Below, piece by piece: positions 25,301-36,413 of a DNA stretch of 64,000 nt (position 1 is the first letter of the stretch; every line of letters begins with the position of its first letter). The stretch is from Bemisia tabaci (taxonomy: Eukaryota > Arthropoda > Insecta > Hemiptera > Aleyrodidae). The position numbers were made by a program, and so were the translations under genes. The notes below the pieces were generated by a model. It saw only the letters and a program-made list of their open reading frames with translations, made no database searches and had not been told where the DNA came from. The stretch spans positions 21,873,131-21,937,130 of the forward strand of contig NC_092795.1 in the NCBI RefSeq assembly GCF_918797505.1, read 5' to 3'.

Positions 25301-28300
25301 GCAACTTTAACGTACTTAAAATAGGAATGCTCCATATCTTTAATAGCTCTATAATAAGTCGTTCTTTATTGCATACAATTATTTTTGCAGAATAATCCAT
25401 TTCACTAAATTACTCTAAATTCCATTGCCTTTTAATGAAATAGCGCAGGAACTAAACGGAAAAAGCAGAAATAATTTATATTTTCCTCTTTTCCTGAAAT
25501 GAGAACAAGCTCTGAAAAAAATTGCGTTAGAGTGCCCTTGTCGTTTTTGAAAAATACTATGCGCACCAGTTTTTTTTTATTTTCCTCCAAAATATGTGTG
25601 GGCTATGGATCAAGCATTTGTGTAATTGAAGGCTCTTGTCATTTCAGGAACATCAAAAAAAGAAGCTTCACCCTCTAAAGGACCAGCCACTGCATCCAGC
25701 ACTGAAAGACAATCAGCACAGTCTAACTATAGGAAGGAAAACCTTGCTGACAAGGTCTCCTCCTTAGCTGACAGTTTTCGTCAACAAAATACTAATGACA
25801 GTCTCAATGAGTCAAATAGAATTCGAAGCCGTTTAGTCGCTGGTTGTGACAATCAAAACTCCATGCAAAGTCTAGGTATGTCAACGCGCCAGCTTAACAT
25901 TGTCTGAAGTGAAATGTTTCCTGTTACACCTTGCCCATAGCACCTCTTTAGCTGCGACCGAGTGAATGATTTTAAAGAAGTGGGGGGGAGGGCCTACAGT
26001 CCAGGCACTGCACTGCAAGATTATCCCTTTCATTAATTTAATAACTCTGTCTTGAATTGGCTGTTTGTATCTGTCCCATTCAAACACTTCTCTAAAAAAA
26101 TATATCTAAAGTAATGAGTGTAACAATTTCATTGTTTTGCTTCATGGTGTATGTTTCCCTTTGCTGGGACCTTTTTTCTGCAGCAGGGTGAAGAATGTGG
26201 GGAAGTTGGGTGCACAATCAGGATTCCATGCTCCTTTATATTGTTCTCTTTAACTTGCTCTATCTGCTCTGTGTAAATTTTATTATTATGGCAGGTGCGA
26301 ATTAATATAAACCTGTAATTTCAGTTATAGGTAAATTACATGTTGTGTTCCCTGGCACCAAATTTCTTTGTCAGATTTAAAATGCAATACATATTTATCA
26401 AAATATTAAAAATGTCCTGCATGAAGGTCAGCTATTTCAATCTTGCAAGAGTCCATTATTATCTACCAATTTGTTTTTAATGGAGAAAAGTTAGGTTTTT
26501 CATCGGGGGCAAACTGAGCAGTATAATCACCGACAACTATTTTTCAAGTTGGGTGGTTTTCTTCAAATGGTATAGTATAAGCGATTGCTATTAAGTATAA
26601 TTAAGTCAAAGCTAACATGAATAAAAGATTTTACCTCCTAAAGTAGTTCGGGTTTTTTTGCACTTGCCATTGTTAGGTTATGGAGTAGAAAATAATTCGT
26701 TAACACGGATTGAACTTATAGGTGATGTGATTAAAATTACATCTCTTATCGCCACAACAACATTACATGAATCAAAGTTGGCCCATCGCTCACTAGAGTG
26801 CAGCATTTTCAGGGCACAGTCATCAGCCAATCTGTTAAAGTAAAAAGTAAGTCATGATAAAATTTAGCTGTCTTATTTCATTTTCTGTACCATTTTTTCA
26901 GCCAATATGAACTCCCTAGATTTTGATCCACCAGCAAATTCAACACTCAATCAAGCCCATAAAAGAAAAAGTGACTCACCTTTAGAAAATTCTGGGGCTG
27001 AAAGTTCTCGACACAGTGGAAGATTGGCTACCCAGGACATAAGTAAAAGATGGAAGAAATTTGATGAATTCAACCATGACAAAACCCTGGAGCCAAATCA
27101 ACCCAGGCCTGCCAAAAGACTCGGTGCTGTGAGTATCCAAGTTGAGTATTCAATCAACTTCCTCTTCTGCTCTTTCCAGTTCTGTTTTGTAATTGATATT
27201 CATTATTCATTAATATTTCAGTGTATAAAACTAGAGGTACCATCATATTAACACGAGTATAAATTCAGTATTTTCTCGTATGGGACATAAATTTAGTCGT
27301 ATAAAATTGTTATATGGAGGTTTTACTGTATTATGTGTGTGGATAAGTAGAATCCTCTTTTTCAATTTTTCTAATTGTTATGAAGTTATTTGAACAAAAC
27401 TGACATCAGGGAACTGTGATTCGTCCATTCCTTCTCTGTGAGGATGGTCAGGAGGCATTAAGGCAGTTCGATATCATTCTTGTATGCAAAATCTTCAAGG
27501 GATTAACCTTAAGGTAAACATGTCATTTTTTTTCTTCAACCTCTCTATTGATATACGTCAAAATTCTTCTTTTAAACTTTCCGGCACAAAAGATGAGACC
27601 CTTCCTCCAAGGTTAAATCACATCTGGAACGTATGAAATTTATTAAACTATTTCATTATCACACTACAAGGATATTTCTCACTTATTCTTTAGACAATCT
27701 CGGAGCAGCCAACTCAGAATTATGATGAAGCCCATTCTTCAAAGGCACCCAGTCCAGAAAGTCAATGCTCAGATGATTCCTATGTCCAGAAAGTTGTGAA
27801 CAATGCCCTTCAAAATATTGACAGCAAGCTTCAGCAAGTATCTGCTGCGGGCAGTTTCGAAAGAATTAAGCTAAAAAAAGGTAAATTCAGTTTGTATTCT
27901 ACTTATTTTTCTGTAGCTGATACTCAAGTTTAAAGAATTTCTTAAGTGCCCCATCAAGATGTCTGAAGGCCTGGAAACTACGCAACACAAAGGGAGAACA
28001 GTTCTCCTTGAAAGTGTTGTGAAAAAGGACAAAAAAGAGAATTGTCATGCTCAAAACCAGTTTTTCCCTCTTGTTCAACGTTTCTTTGTCTTGCAATTTT
28101 CCACAACTAGCAGTAATTTTTGGATTTTATAATTTTGAAAAGTAAAATTGTTGATTGATCTAAACTAAGCCCCTCCTTGATCAATAAACAGTTTACATAT
28201 TCTTCTCAATATTTTAATGAGCAGGAATCTTTTCTATTTGTTTCTCATCAACCCTTTTTTTAGTTATTGGTTAGTCTTTTATATTAGTTTTTTAATTCGT

Positions 28301-31300
28301 CACTAATCATGAAACAACCTCAAAAGGTTATGGTCCTAACCATTACAAGCTAATCCATTTTTGATGAGTCCCCATCTTATTTTTAATGAGTCTGCTTGGT
28401 CTTTCACTAAAAACTGAAATTTTTGTCCGAGCCTCTTATTTCGTTGTAACCATTTATGAGAATCAGCAAAACCTAGAAAATAAAAGAGGAACTGTAATTG
28501 AAGAGTTTGCTCATAGAAGGGCATATTGTAAAATTGGTTTTTATTTTGAAAATCAATTACTCAACATCGCCACATCTTTGGAAACACATTGTCATGTTTT
28601 TATGTTGATCCAAGGCTCCTATGCAGGATTAAAGGCTAAAATATCCAAAGCCACTTTCTCAAAACTTCAAATGAGTTTCCCTCAAAATAAATATTTTTCA
28701 AGGCCACCTTTCTATGGGCAAAATCTTCAGCTGAAGACTTATCCATCCCTTGTAAATCATGTCAACTATAAAAAAGTCCTTCATTTGCACTTTTTCTGCA
28801 ATTTTTAAGCTTAACGACTTCACTTGGATGGGAGAGGCAGAGTTAATTTTTTACATTTGTGTTTTAATTTTCAGAAATTGACCCAAATTCATCCCAATTT
28901 CTTCTTTTAATGGTTCGAGTACCATTTTCAACAGGGCCTCTAAGCTAAGACCTACCTACCGAGCTACTGTTCTTTCTCTTTCTTTTCTTTTTTTTTTAAA
29001 ATATATGACTAAGCATATCTAATTTCCCTGTCTTAATTTCAGTTGTTGTCCGTAAGCTGCCAGTTGATAGCCAGCTCTCTGACCAGCCTGATGTAGGTTG
29101 GACTGATCCAGTTGAGGCTGAACAAAGACAACAAGACTTACTATTGGAAAAAGGGAAAATTAGCTCACAGGCAATAAAGAAGAAATTCATTTTAACAAGC
29201 ATTCCTGTGAGTAGTCAAATTTCTATTTAAAACATTGGTCACTTTTTTTAATCCAACAAGCTCGTTTCAGCTTGAGAGCAAAACACCATTAAGCAAATTA
29301 GAAGAGACATTAAAAATAATCTGTGGTTAAAAACAGTAACAGGTGAAGAGACATTAGTCCATAGGGTATTTCTGAAGAGTACAATTTTTATAAAGTTGGG
29401 TTAAAAACATGGTTTTTGAATTTCTTACAGAAAATTGTCTTGCATCCTTAAAAATAAATTGCAAATGGTTTAGTGCATTTTTTGTCCCATTGAATTGTGT
29501 AAAATTTATTTCCTATTGGACAATTTTGAGCCCTCAATCATTCCAGATCAAAACTTTATTTAGTTTTTTTTACAAACTACCTATATTTTTAACTGCAAAT
29601 TTCAAACTTTTGAAACCCTTGTTTAAGACAACATCGATGACTATGCCCAAGTTTTTAGAAAACATTCTTCTGTGTAGAGGTGTAACTCCTTGATTTAGAG
29701 TTTCTGAATACCAAGGCCCCTTTTCCTATAGTTACACTGCAGTAAATATCGAAAAACAGTCAAATCATTAGGCGAATTACTATTAAAGTTGAAACTGGGA
29801 ATCAAGAATAACTTTTAAAAATTATGTAAATAAGATTTTGAAAAATAAAATATAGGTTTTTTCCATTTTTACTTTAATTGCATTAGAATTTTAGCCAAGG
29901 TTTTTTTAAGAATAAGAAAGAAAAAAAAAGGATTGAATAAATGGTTAAATTGAAGCTCTCAGTGTAAGGTGCATTGTTCTCAATTTCTCTCAATAATTGG
30001 TCTTCACATTAACACCAATGAGTCCATCGTGTAAGCCTGAAATTACTCTAATTTCTTATGTTTCATTGTAAAATTTAGTGAGAAAGTTTCATTTTTCTTT
30101 GGTTTTTTGTAGCCCGATGAAAAGGACGAACTTCAAATTATCATCACAGAATTGGGTGGAACAGTTTTAATTGATCCTCTATTCTCAGCAGAAGCAACAC
30201 ATTTGATCATGCAGACACCAATCAGAAGCGAGAAACTATTGTGTAGCATGGCCCGGGGCTTGTGGATTCTTCATCCGCGATATATTCAAGCCTCCAAAGA
30301 AACAGGCTTTTTTCTTCAGGTAATTTGATGGTTTTTGATTTAATTCTATCCGTGGATGCCCTATAGTAATCATTGATGCAGGTATTTTTTTCACACTCAG
30401 TTGGGCTGAAAAATTAGTACAAGTCAATAGAATTTTACCCAGAAGAGGCAGAAAAAATGAAAGAATCTCAAGAAAACGGAAACTGTTAGGGAAAATAGGA
30501 AACATATGGATATATTAGGATAAACGAAGACCAAGGGAAAAGGGAAGTGTCAGGAAAAATCAAGGAATGTCATGTTGAATAGAGGAAACAGGAAAATGTG
30601 TTAAACCGTGGTAACATGGAAGTGTCAGGGAGAGAGGGGAGAAATATCTGAGAAAACAGGAAAGTGTCCTGAATTTTCATCAGAAACACTAAAATTCTTC
30701 TAAAAATACGTACTGTCTAAATATTTCTCCCTCTCTAAATCATTTTCATTATCGTCCGAACGAAGATCATAGAAAATCATAATTTAGATGAGGGTAAGTG
30801 AAAACTTTAAGATTCATTTTAAAATCATTTTCTCCCTCTTTTATCGTAAGTCATGTAGATTATTGAAAAAGTTGGGGTTTTTCTCCTCAATGTTGCTCCC
30901 ACCATCTGTAAATCTGTAATAGCACGTACAAAGTTTCTTGAAATCCTCCCCCCTCCCCTCAAATGGTGAATCACATATAACCTAATCACAATCATAGAAC
31001 AATAGCTACCAGAAAGGCAGCAGTCGGCTATCTTTGCTCCGATTCTCGAAACCCCCGCAACCCCCGCTCAGCCTACCTTGCGAGGAAAAACCTCTCTGCG
31101 GTTTCAAATTTCATGGGGAAAAAGAGGGAAGTCCACTTCGAAAAAGTGACTTCGCGCAATCTTACAGGAGGATCTGCCAGTTACCTTTCTGGTAGCTGTT
31201 ATTCTATGTCATAAGTGTGCCAAAATACTGAAGCACAGAGCTCTGCATTGACGTAGTAGCTTTGGCCACTTAGTCAAACATGTTGATTTTTTTGTGGCTT

Positions 31301-33130
31301 TTTTGTCATCTAAAATTTTTTTGTACTTCATTTTTCTCATCAGGAAGAAGATTTTGAATGGGGGAATCCAAAAAGCGCAAAGAATATCCCACCACTGACC
31401 GCCATGTCATCAGCCAGTGCCCTTGCAATGGCTGCCGTCCGATGGCGCAAGAAAATCAGCACGACAGGACAGTTTGCTTTTTCGGGTATGCGAGCCCTCC
31501 TGTATGTCTCGAAACAGAAAGTAGAGCCTGTGACCCGACTTGTCCAAAATGGTGGTGGCGAGATTCTCACCGAGAAGTAAGCAATATTTTTTCAATTTAT
31601 GGTTTTTTTTTCAATTCCTCATGATATGCAGTAGGACCTTTTTTTGCTCTTTTGACATCTCTCTTCTGCAATCGACCAGTGACATAGAGATTAACATTTC
31701 TCTTCTATCAGTTGCTTGGCAATAAGCAATCCCCCCTTCCCACCAATTTTTTCAACACAGTCTAACTAAAAATCCATTTTTCCTCTAAATGTGTCATGAC
31801 TTTTCAAATTTTGAATGTTATACGTATGATGCTGGACTAAGTCCCTCCATCCTCCTCGTAACGCAGTTCTAGATCCCAATGCCAGGGCTTCTTTAGGTTG
31901 AAAAGTCTGTAGAAAGTCAGGTGTTTACATTACAGGTCTAGAAATCAGGAGAAAGTTCAGAAAATTATTTTAAAAACCTTGGATGTAAGTTACTCAATTG
32001 AATAGATTGCTCCAAGAAGCATGGAAGACTAGCGCTTGTAAGCAAAATTCGAGAAAATCAATCATAAATAAAATTACTATCATGATAAGATGTCGAAAAT
32101 AATGTTATTTTTAAGAGGCAGTTTGGAAGTACCGAAAAAGTCCGGAAATTCCGCAAGGAGGTCCACAATTTTTTTGCTTCATGCCATGCGTGTTTCTTAA
32201 AATAGCCTGAAAAGTACACTATCCTATGTGCACTGATTCTCAGTGCGGTACAAAGTTAATCTTTAAGCCACCCATGAGCTTCGTATATCACGGCTTTGTC
32301 ATTTTTTTGCGATTTGTGCGAGAATTTCGTCCTATAAAGGCACAGAAAAAGGACTGTGAAGGTACTGATTTTTTCCAGCCAGTTTAAGTAGACACCCTAC
32401 CCTGCCCTTTTTTTAGTAGGATTTATGGGGGCATTATGCAAATTATGTCATCCCAATGAAATTTGAACATTAAATGCTCAGGAATTGCATTTTTTCATAC
32501 ATTTCATCCACCACCAATGCACAGTTGATCCAAATAAGATTTTTTTCTATTTTTTGGTATGTTTTGCATTAGTACGTAATATCCAATTTCTTATGGGAAA
32601 TATTTGAGTTCCATGACCTTGAGCCTATTGATGTAGATCCTTGCAAGAGTTACCCCAAACGGTAACCATCATTATACGTAAATATGGTTGACGACTCAGG
32701 ATAAAGTCCAGAACTTTCTCTTCAAGATTCTGTAGACATGCTAATTCTCCCCCCCCCCCCCCCCATCGATATGTCTGGCAGTGTACATATGATCCTTATA
32801 TAGTGTTAAAAGTTCCTTTGTATTTATCTACGTTTCAAACAATTCTCTTGTTTTTGCAGTAGTATGAAATCCAACATTTTAACATAATTGCTTATGTGGC
32901 CTCTCTTTAACCTCTCTTTCAGGGAATTAGACCAAGTCACCCATTGTTTCATTGAGAACCCTAGTTCAATGCAATTGAATTGGGCCAAGTATGCTGAATA
33001 CCACATCTACTGCCTGAACGTGCTTTTCCTGAGTGACTTTCTCACTGCCGAACCGACGCTTAGTCCTGAGGACAAACTCATTCAAGAATATGTGCCTTAC
33101 TACAATTCTTATCTCTCTAGTACTAGATAA
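13339..33130 (+). CDS. TOPBP1: TopBP1/Mus101, multi-BRCT replication and checkpoint scaffold
   Basis: TopBP1 is a nuclear phosphoprotein-binding scaffold for replication origin firing and ATR activation. The 17 coding exons are 13339-13434, 14404-14549, 15991-16132, 17627-17734, 18789-18990, 19842-20063, 20809-21107, 22127-22417, 23870-24280, 24695-25082, 25648-25875, 26902-27128, 27694-27880, 29043-29206, 30113-30319, 31344-31576 and 32923-33130. They give 1252 residues (human about 1522). BRCT0/1/2 occupy residues 1-300, BRCT3 about 398-495, BRCT4 about 573-660, BRCT5 about 664-765 and BRCT7/8 about 1025-1250. BRCT signature words include VTPDWINECI, VTLDWIKMSI and VTIDWIMSC. An S/T-P cluster lies at 351-375. 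The ATR-activating-domain tryptophan motif (GWTDPVEAEQR) is at about 1002. No BRCT6 is evident. The start ATG follows an acceptor at 13310-13311. All phases agree. Confidence 0.96.
13484..14051. mobile_element. Foldback/MITE-like element in TOPBP1 intron 1
   Basis: The arms at about 13484-13615 and 13930-14051 are imperfect reverse complements. The ends read CAGGGTGCCCAGGATTAAGT and its counterpart ACTTAATCCTGGGACATCCTG, written here as the right end in + orientation minus its final base changes. Both ends are flanked by TA (13482-13483 and 14052-14053), as in Tc1/mariner-type insertions. The interior has a run of about 11 G near 13741. No transposase reading frame is present, so the element is non-autonomous. 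Confidence 0.75.
14940..15666. mobile_element. Composite inverted-repeat element in TOPBP1 intron 2
   Basis: AATTGGACGCATTTCTATC at the left end is mirrored by GATCGAAATACGTCCAATT at the right end. Inner copies of a second motif, close to AACTATGTGCA, occur on both strands near 15207, 15400 and 15460. The interior is clearly less AT-rich than the surrounding intron. I read it as a palindromic non-autonomous transposon, perhaps two nested ones; no coding capacity was recognised. Confidence 0.65.
16742..17353. mobile_element. Long foldback element (about 610 bp) in TOPBP1 intron 3
   Basis: The outer 240 bp or so on each side are reverse complements with scattered mismatches. Landmarks are ATGTCAGTATTACTGCCGC (about 16798) versus GCGGCAGTAATACTGACAT (about 17267), and ATGAATCATTTAAATTT versus its mirror near 17195. 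The transcript could fold into a long hairpin. No transposase was seen. The ends read TCCATGTATGTCAGTCAT and its mirror. Confidence 0.75.
18194..18219 (+). repeat. Poly(A) tract in TOPBP1 intron 4
   Basis: A run of about 25 A follows TTGCTTT. It may be a simple homopolymer or the tail of an unrecognised retro-insertion in the preceding intron sequence. No AATAAA or target duplication was noted. Confidence 0.5.
19221..19371. mobile_element. Small pogo/Tigger-like inverted-repeat element, degenerate
   Basis: The left end TACAGTATAATCTCAATT is mirrored on the right by AATTGAGGTCTTACTATA. The ends resemble the better-preserved element at 20370-20456 and the CAGT-type termini of pogo/Tigger MITEs. 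It lies in TOPBP1 intron 5 and is only about 150 bp long. Confidence 0.5.
20370..20456. mobile_element. Very short pogo/Tigger-like MITE in TOPBP1 intron 6
   Basis: TACAGTAAGACCTCGAATTA on the left and TAAATCGAGGTCCTACTGTA on the right are near-perfect mirrors with a TA at each edge. The element is only about 87 bp. The terminal sequence follows the CAGTAGGACCTCG pattern seen in pogo/Tigger-type elements of many animals. Confidence 0.65.
22699..22999. mobile_element. MITE with CAGGRTGTCTAC ends, copy 1
   Basis: The element begins CAGGATGTCTAC and ends GTAGACACCCTG, its reverse complement with one change. The interior has several TACTGAAAAAGT/CGGAAATTCCGC words. A second, left-truncated copy is at about 32113-32399. 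The CAGG start suits hAT-type termini. It is in TOPBP1 intron 8, and no clean 8-bp target duplication is visible. Confidence 0.65.
23012..23193. mobile_element. Palindromic foldback element in TOPBP1 intron 8
   Basis: TCTAGTCAAACTCT near 23036 is mirrored exactly by AGAGTTTGACTAGA near 23155. The imperfect pairing continues outward (GAGTCCACCTC versus GAGTTGGAATCTC) and inward (GCAGGGTTGCTG versus CAGCAACTCTGC). The total arm is roughly 80 bp. It lies directly beside the MITE ending at 22999. Confidence 0.6.
27218..27333. repeat. Possible pogo/Tigger-like MITE remnant
   Basis: The right end reads GTTATATGGAGGTTTTACTG, a common pogo/Tigger MITE terminus (reverse complement CAGTAAAACCTCCATATAAC). 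The left end near 27221 (CAGTGTATAAAAC) matches only loosely. It is in TOPBP1, directly after the exon that ends at 27128. Confidence 0.4.
30478..30670. repeat. Degenerate GGAARTGTCAGG-like minisatellite
   Basis: Four or five diverged copies of a purine-rich unit around GGAAGTGTCAGG occur near 30480, 30544, 30590, 30618 and 30658, with uneven spacing. They lie in TOPBP1 intron 16, just after the exon encoding most of BRCT7. Confidence 0.4.
30993..31208. mobile_element. Inverted-repeat MITE (about 216 bp)
   Basis: CATAGAACAATAGCTACCAG on the left is mirrored by CTGGTAGCTGTTATTCTATG on the right, about 27 bp of arm with few mismatches. The interior is markedly more GC-rich than the flanking intron. 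It has no coding capacity and lies in the TOPBP1 intron before the BRCT8 exon at 31344. Confidence 0.7.
32113..32399. mobile_element. MITE with CAGGRTGTCTAC ends, truncated copy 2
   Basis: It shares GGAAATTCCGCAAG and an AGTAGACACCCT right end with the element at 22699-22999, in the same orientation. The left terminal repeat is missing, so the copy is 5'-truncated. It is in the last TOPBP1 intron. Confidence 0.6.
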
Positions 33131-35106
33131 TAGACTTGATTCAAACTGTGATTTTTATTTTTTATCCTAAATTTAAAGTTGGAATGTTAAAAATGTGTAT
33201 TCTTTCATATTTTTTATGAGTCTATTCTCCTACCATGGGAAAGAAAGTCACCCCTTTTTCATACTTGACTCCAGTAGATGAAGTTGCAATAGGATAAAAT
33301 GATCTCATGAATGCAAGATTGGAGTGGCTTGCAAAACTTTGTTTGCAATTATGACAGTTTAGTCACGATCAATGAAGCAAACTCTAAAATTAAACCGTAT
33401 TTACAAAGTGGATCAATGATGAGAACTAGAGAACAGATAATCTGGAAAAAGACATTTTTAATAACTATGAGAAAACCTACCATTTTCACCGTGTACCTAA
33501 TTGTTTTTTTTTTTTCTTGTATTTGGAGCGAGGAGATAGTGACAATCAAGCAAAAATCAATTCCAGTGAATCTATTTTATTTTTTACAAATATATCTGCG
33601 AGATTAATAATTGAAGATCGTTCAATTTTAAACTCTCGTCAGGAATATCAATCTAGATTTTAAATCCATAAAAATTGTTTTGATTCTTTTAATTATCTAT
33701 GATAAATTATGAATGCCTTGCTATTACTAGTTCAAAATTACCAACCCAGGGCATAGTACTTTCCATTTGGTAAGCCAAGAGACCTTTAAAAATGTATGTA
33801 CTACATGATTACAATTGTTTATAATTTAACATTTAGTATGTATTTTTAAATGGCGGTAATATCTTTACATGTATGTATGTATATTTTACGTTTTGGGAAC
33901 AAACAAGTGTAAGGATGCAAAGATAATCCGATTTTACTTATTTTAAATATTCTTACTAATTGCTTTTTAATTTTTAATTTTTTTTTTTTTTTTTTTTCAT
34001 TGCAAGATCAATTGAGTTTATCATCAACAAAGGAGGTAAACGAACCAAAATTCTTATCGCAACCTTACTTTGTACTTGGCCTATGTGTGTGTGTGCTTTT
34101 AAGTAATGAAAGTACTTAATTATGTACTCATATTATGTTGAAGAGATTTTTAATTCAATGACCAGTGGATGTAATCTAGAGTCTCTACCCAGGAGAAAGT
34201 TCCTTTTGTGTTGAAATTTTATGCAATAAGTAATTTGCAATTGTTGGAACGAAGTGAAACTTGGAGGGGGCTTTTTAGGTGGGGGGGGGGGGAATTAAGG
34301 ATGTTATTTAAAATTTAGAGAAAAGATCCTTTGGGCAAAGTGAAAAATAAATCCTCCAATATGTGTTTGAGGTTTCTATCAAGGAAAGTCATATCTATGA
34401 AAGCTGTCTTATTGTAAGAATTAAGATACCCCTCGAGAAAGTTCAATTTTAGAATGAGAGCTGCGTTTAGCTTTTTAAAGCATCATTTCTGACTTTTTAA
34501 CACTTTTTCAATTTGTTACTTTTTTCATATTTTGGGGATTGAAATTGATTGAACTTTTCTTGAACTTGATCAATTGATCTTATTTTCTGTCTTAAGTGTA
34601 GTGTAAAAAAAAACAAAGGATCTTTCTCTGTGTTGTTCTGTAGAGAACAAGCATATCTGAGCCCAGTGAGTTCTTGCTGCTTCTCATCTGACATTTTTTT
34701 AATGTAAGAAGTTCCATTAAACAACCTTGAATCTTGGATTTTCCATTATTGCCTTGAGGAGTTTCTTTAAAGTATTGATACCCTGCAAATATGACACACC
34801 GCAACTCAAGAACCCTCTCCAAGATTTGCTATAATTTTTGCAGCAGTTGAAGTGATGAATAAGTCTCATGGCTTTTTCTAAAGTTCCTGGTTTTTCAACC
34901 ATTTTTTTTGTTTTTATGAACCAAAAATAATTTATTAAGTAGTGTTTTGAGCTCTCAGCTACATCATGAATCGTCGTTTTGTTGTTAGAATGTACTTAGC
35001 CAATTTCAGAACTGTAGTTCTTTTTTCATTGAAGCAAGTGTACCAAGTAAAAAAAAGGTCATCAAAAATGTACACCATTTTTCTGTCAATTCCTGATAGT
35101 GTCATA

Positions 35107-35176
35107 TTTTATTTTTTAAGACTTTCGCCGAAAGCAATTCATTTTATTTTCTAAGACTTTTGCTGGAAGCAATTCA
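35107..35176. repeat. Two-copy tandem repeat, 35-bp period
   Basis: TAAGACTTTCGCCGAAAGCA is followed 35 bp later by TAAGACTTTTGCTGGAAGCA, each flanked by TTTTATTTT and AATTCATTT. There are only a few differences between copies. It is intergenic, upstream of TTC8. Confidence 0.7.
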
Positions 35177-35899
35177 TTTGTAATGGAAGTTGTCAGTTTT
35201 CACGCTCTAATCCAAAATACATAAAAATGTTTCCATTATGTTCGATCTTATATTTTCTGAGAAGGTAGGACACACCTCTATCGTCTGAATGTACGATCAA
35301 ATGTCTAATCTGAATGTATATGGATACTTAAGAGTCAAGAAACCCTCGATCTCCATCAACCGTTCAATCCTAGCGCAGAAAACAGCATTTCTAAAAAAAA
35401 AAAAATCGAAAATACTTCATTTCTTTTTCGTATTTCCAAGGAGCATTAATAATTAAATTGCCATCTGTCCAAAATTTGATCAAACCATTTCTTGTGCAAT
35501 ATTACAGACCAGTATTTTTTATGGCAAACTGAAACAGACTCAGTTTTTGAATACTTCTACAGTACCCAATATCGTTATACAACGCCCTACACATTTATTA
35601 CAAAATGGGCTGCCTCTTTTTGTCACAAATAGGAAGAGGCTTTTATGCTAAACCTAATGTATGTAGAGTTGGTTTGGAAGTGCCTCAAGGGATAAAGAGG
35701 GTAAAAAAATTGAAAAATTTGCCCAATGTAAATTATTATCAACAGCTGCTTCTAATTTGTTTTCTTTTTTTAAAAGAAAAAAGTTCCCTAAAGTGCTAGG
35801 CCTTCCAACACTCTGTGCAATTCGCACAGTAAAACCATTTCCACTTTAATGAGAACCACCATTGCCTACTTGCACTTATCTAACTAGTGTAAATCGTCG

Positions 35900-35913
35900 G
35901 TAACCATAGCAAC
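35900..35913 (+). promoter_or_regulatory. RFX X-box upstream of TTC8
   Basis: GTAACCATAGCAAC fits the X-box consensus GTNRCC-N(1-3)-RGYAAC at every position, with a 2-base spacer. RFX/DAF-19 factors use this site to activate ciliary genes, and BBS8 orthologues are classic targets. The motif is about 500 bp before the TTC8 start codon. Function is inferred from motif and context. Confidence 0.75.
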
Positions 35914-36413
35914 CTTTTGTTTACACATTATGCAGTCCAAAACATTCCAGTGTTTCAACAGCTGTCACAATGGAAAAAAACTTGATTTACAGATTTTTGA
36001 CATTCCTCAGAGAGTTTGCTGTATCATTTATAAGCTGTAACATACCGTTCATGAAGTTTTAGTTTTTAGCAAACCTTTCATGACCACATTTGGACTTTAT
36101 TTCGTGCCTATTGAGTTTGATCGTCTCCATATTCTTGAAAACCTGGATATATTTTTGGAAATGAAATTGGAAAGGTTGAAAGTTCTTTTTTTTCTTTTCT
36201 TGTTTTAATGAACAAGAAGAAGGAGGAAGAAGAGTAAATTCTGTTCATGCCAGTCCAGCACGAATTTTCTGTAAATTTTAATTCAACTTGGGTAATCCAT
36301 TGTATGGAAGAAAAAGAACTTGCTACTGTGTACCTCTTCATTAATAACTTTGGTACGGTGTTTTCTTTCAAGTTTCAAAAACATTAGTGTGTGAATTGAT
36401 ACATAATGCAAAC

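Larger units (their letters stand above)
33131..36413. other. TOPBP1-TTC8 intergenic region
   Basis: About 3.3 kb lie between the TOPBP1 stop and the TTC8 start. The sequence is AT-rich with short open frames that match nothing I know. It contains a G run near 34272, a short (GT)n tract near 34086, a T run near 33980, the tandem duplication at 35107-35176 and the X-box at 35900-35913. The TTC8 transcription start is expected between the X-box and 36414. Confidence 0.6.

Noticed and set aside
28386..28808. A 140-codon open frame in the TOPBP1 intron between exons ending 27880 and starting 29043.
   Set aside because: The composition looks like translated AT-rich intron, it has no recognisable domain, and including it would break the TOPBP1 reading phase.
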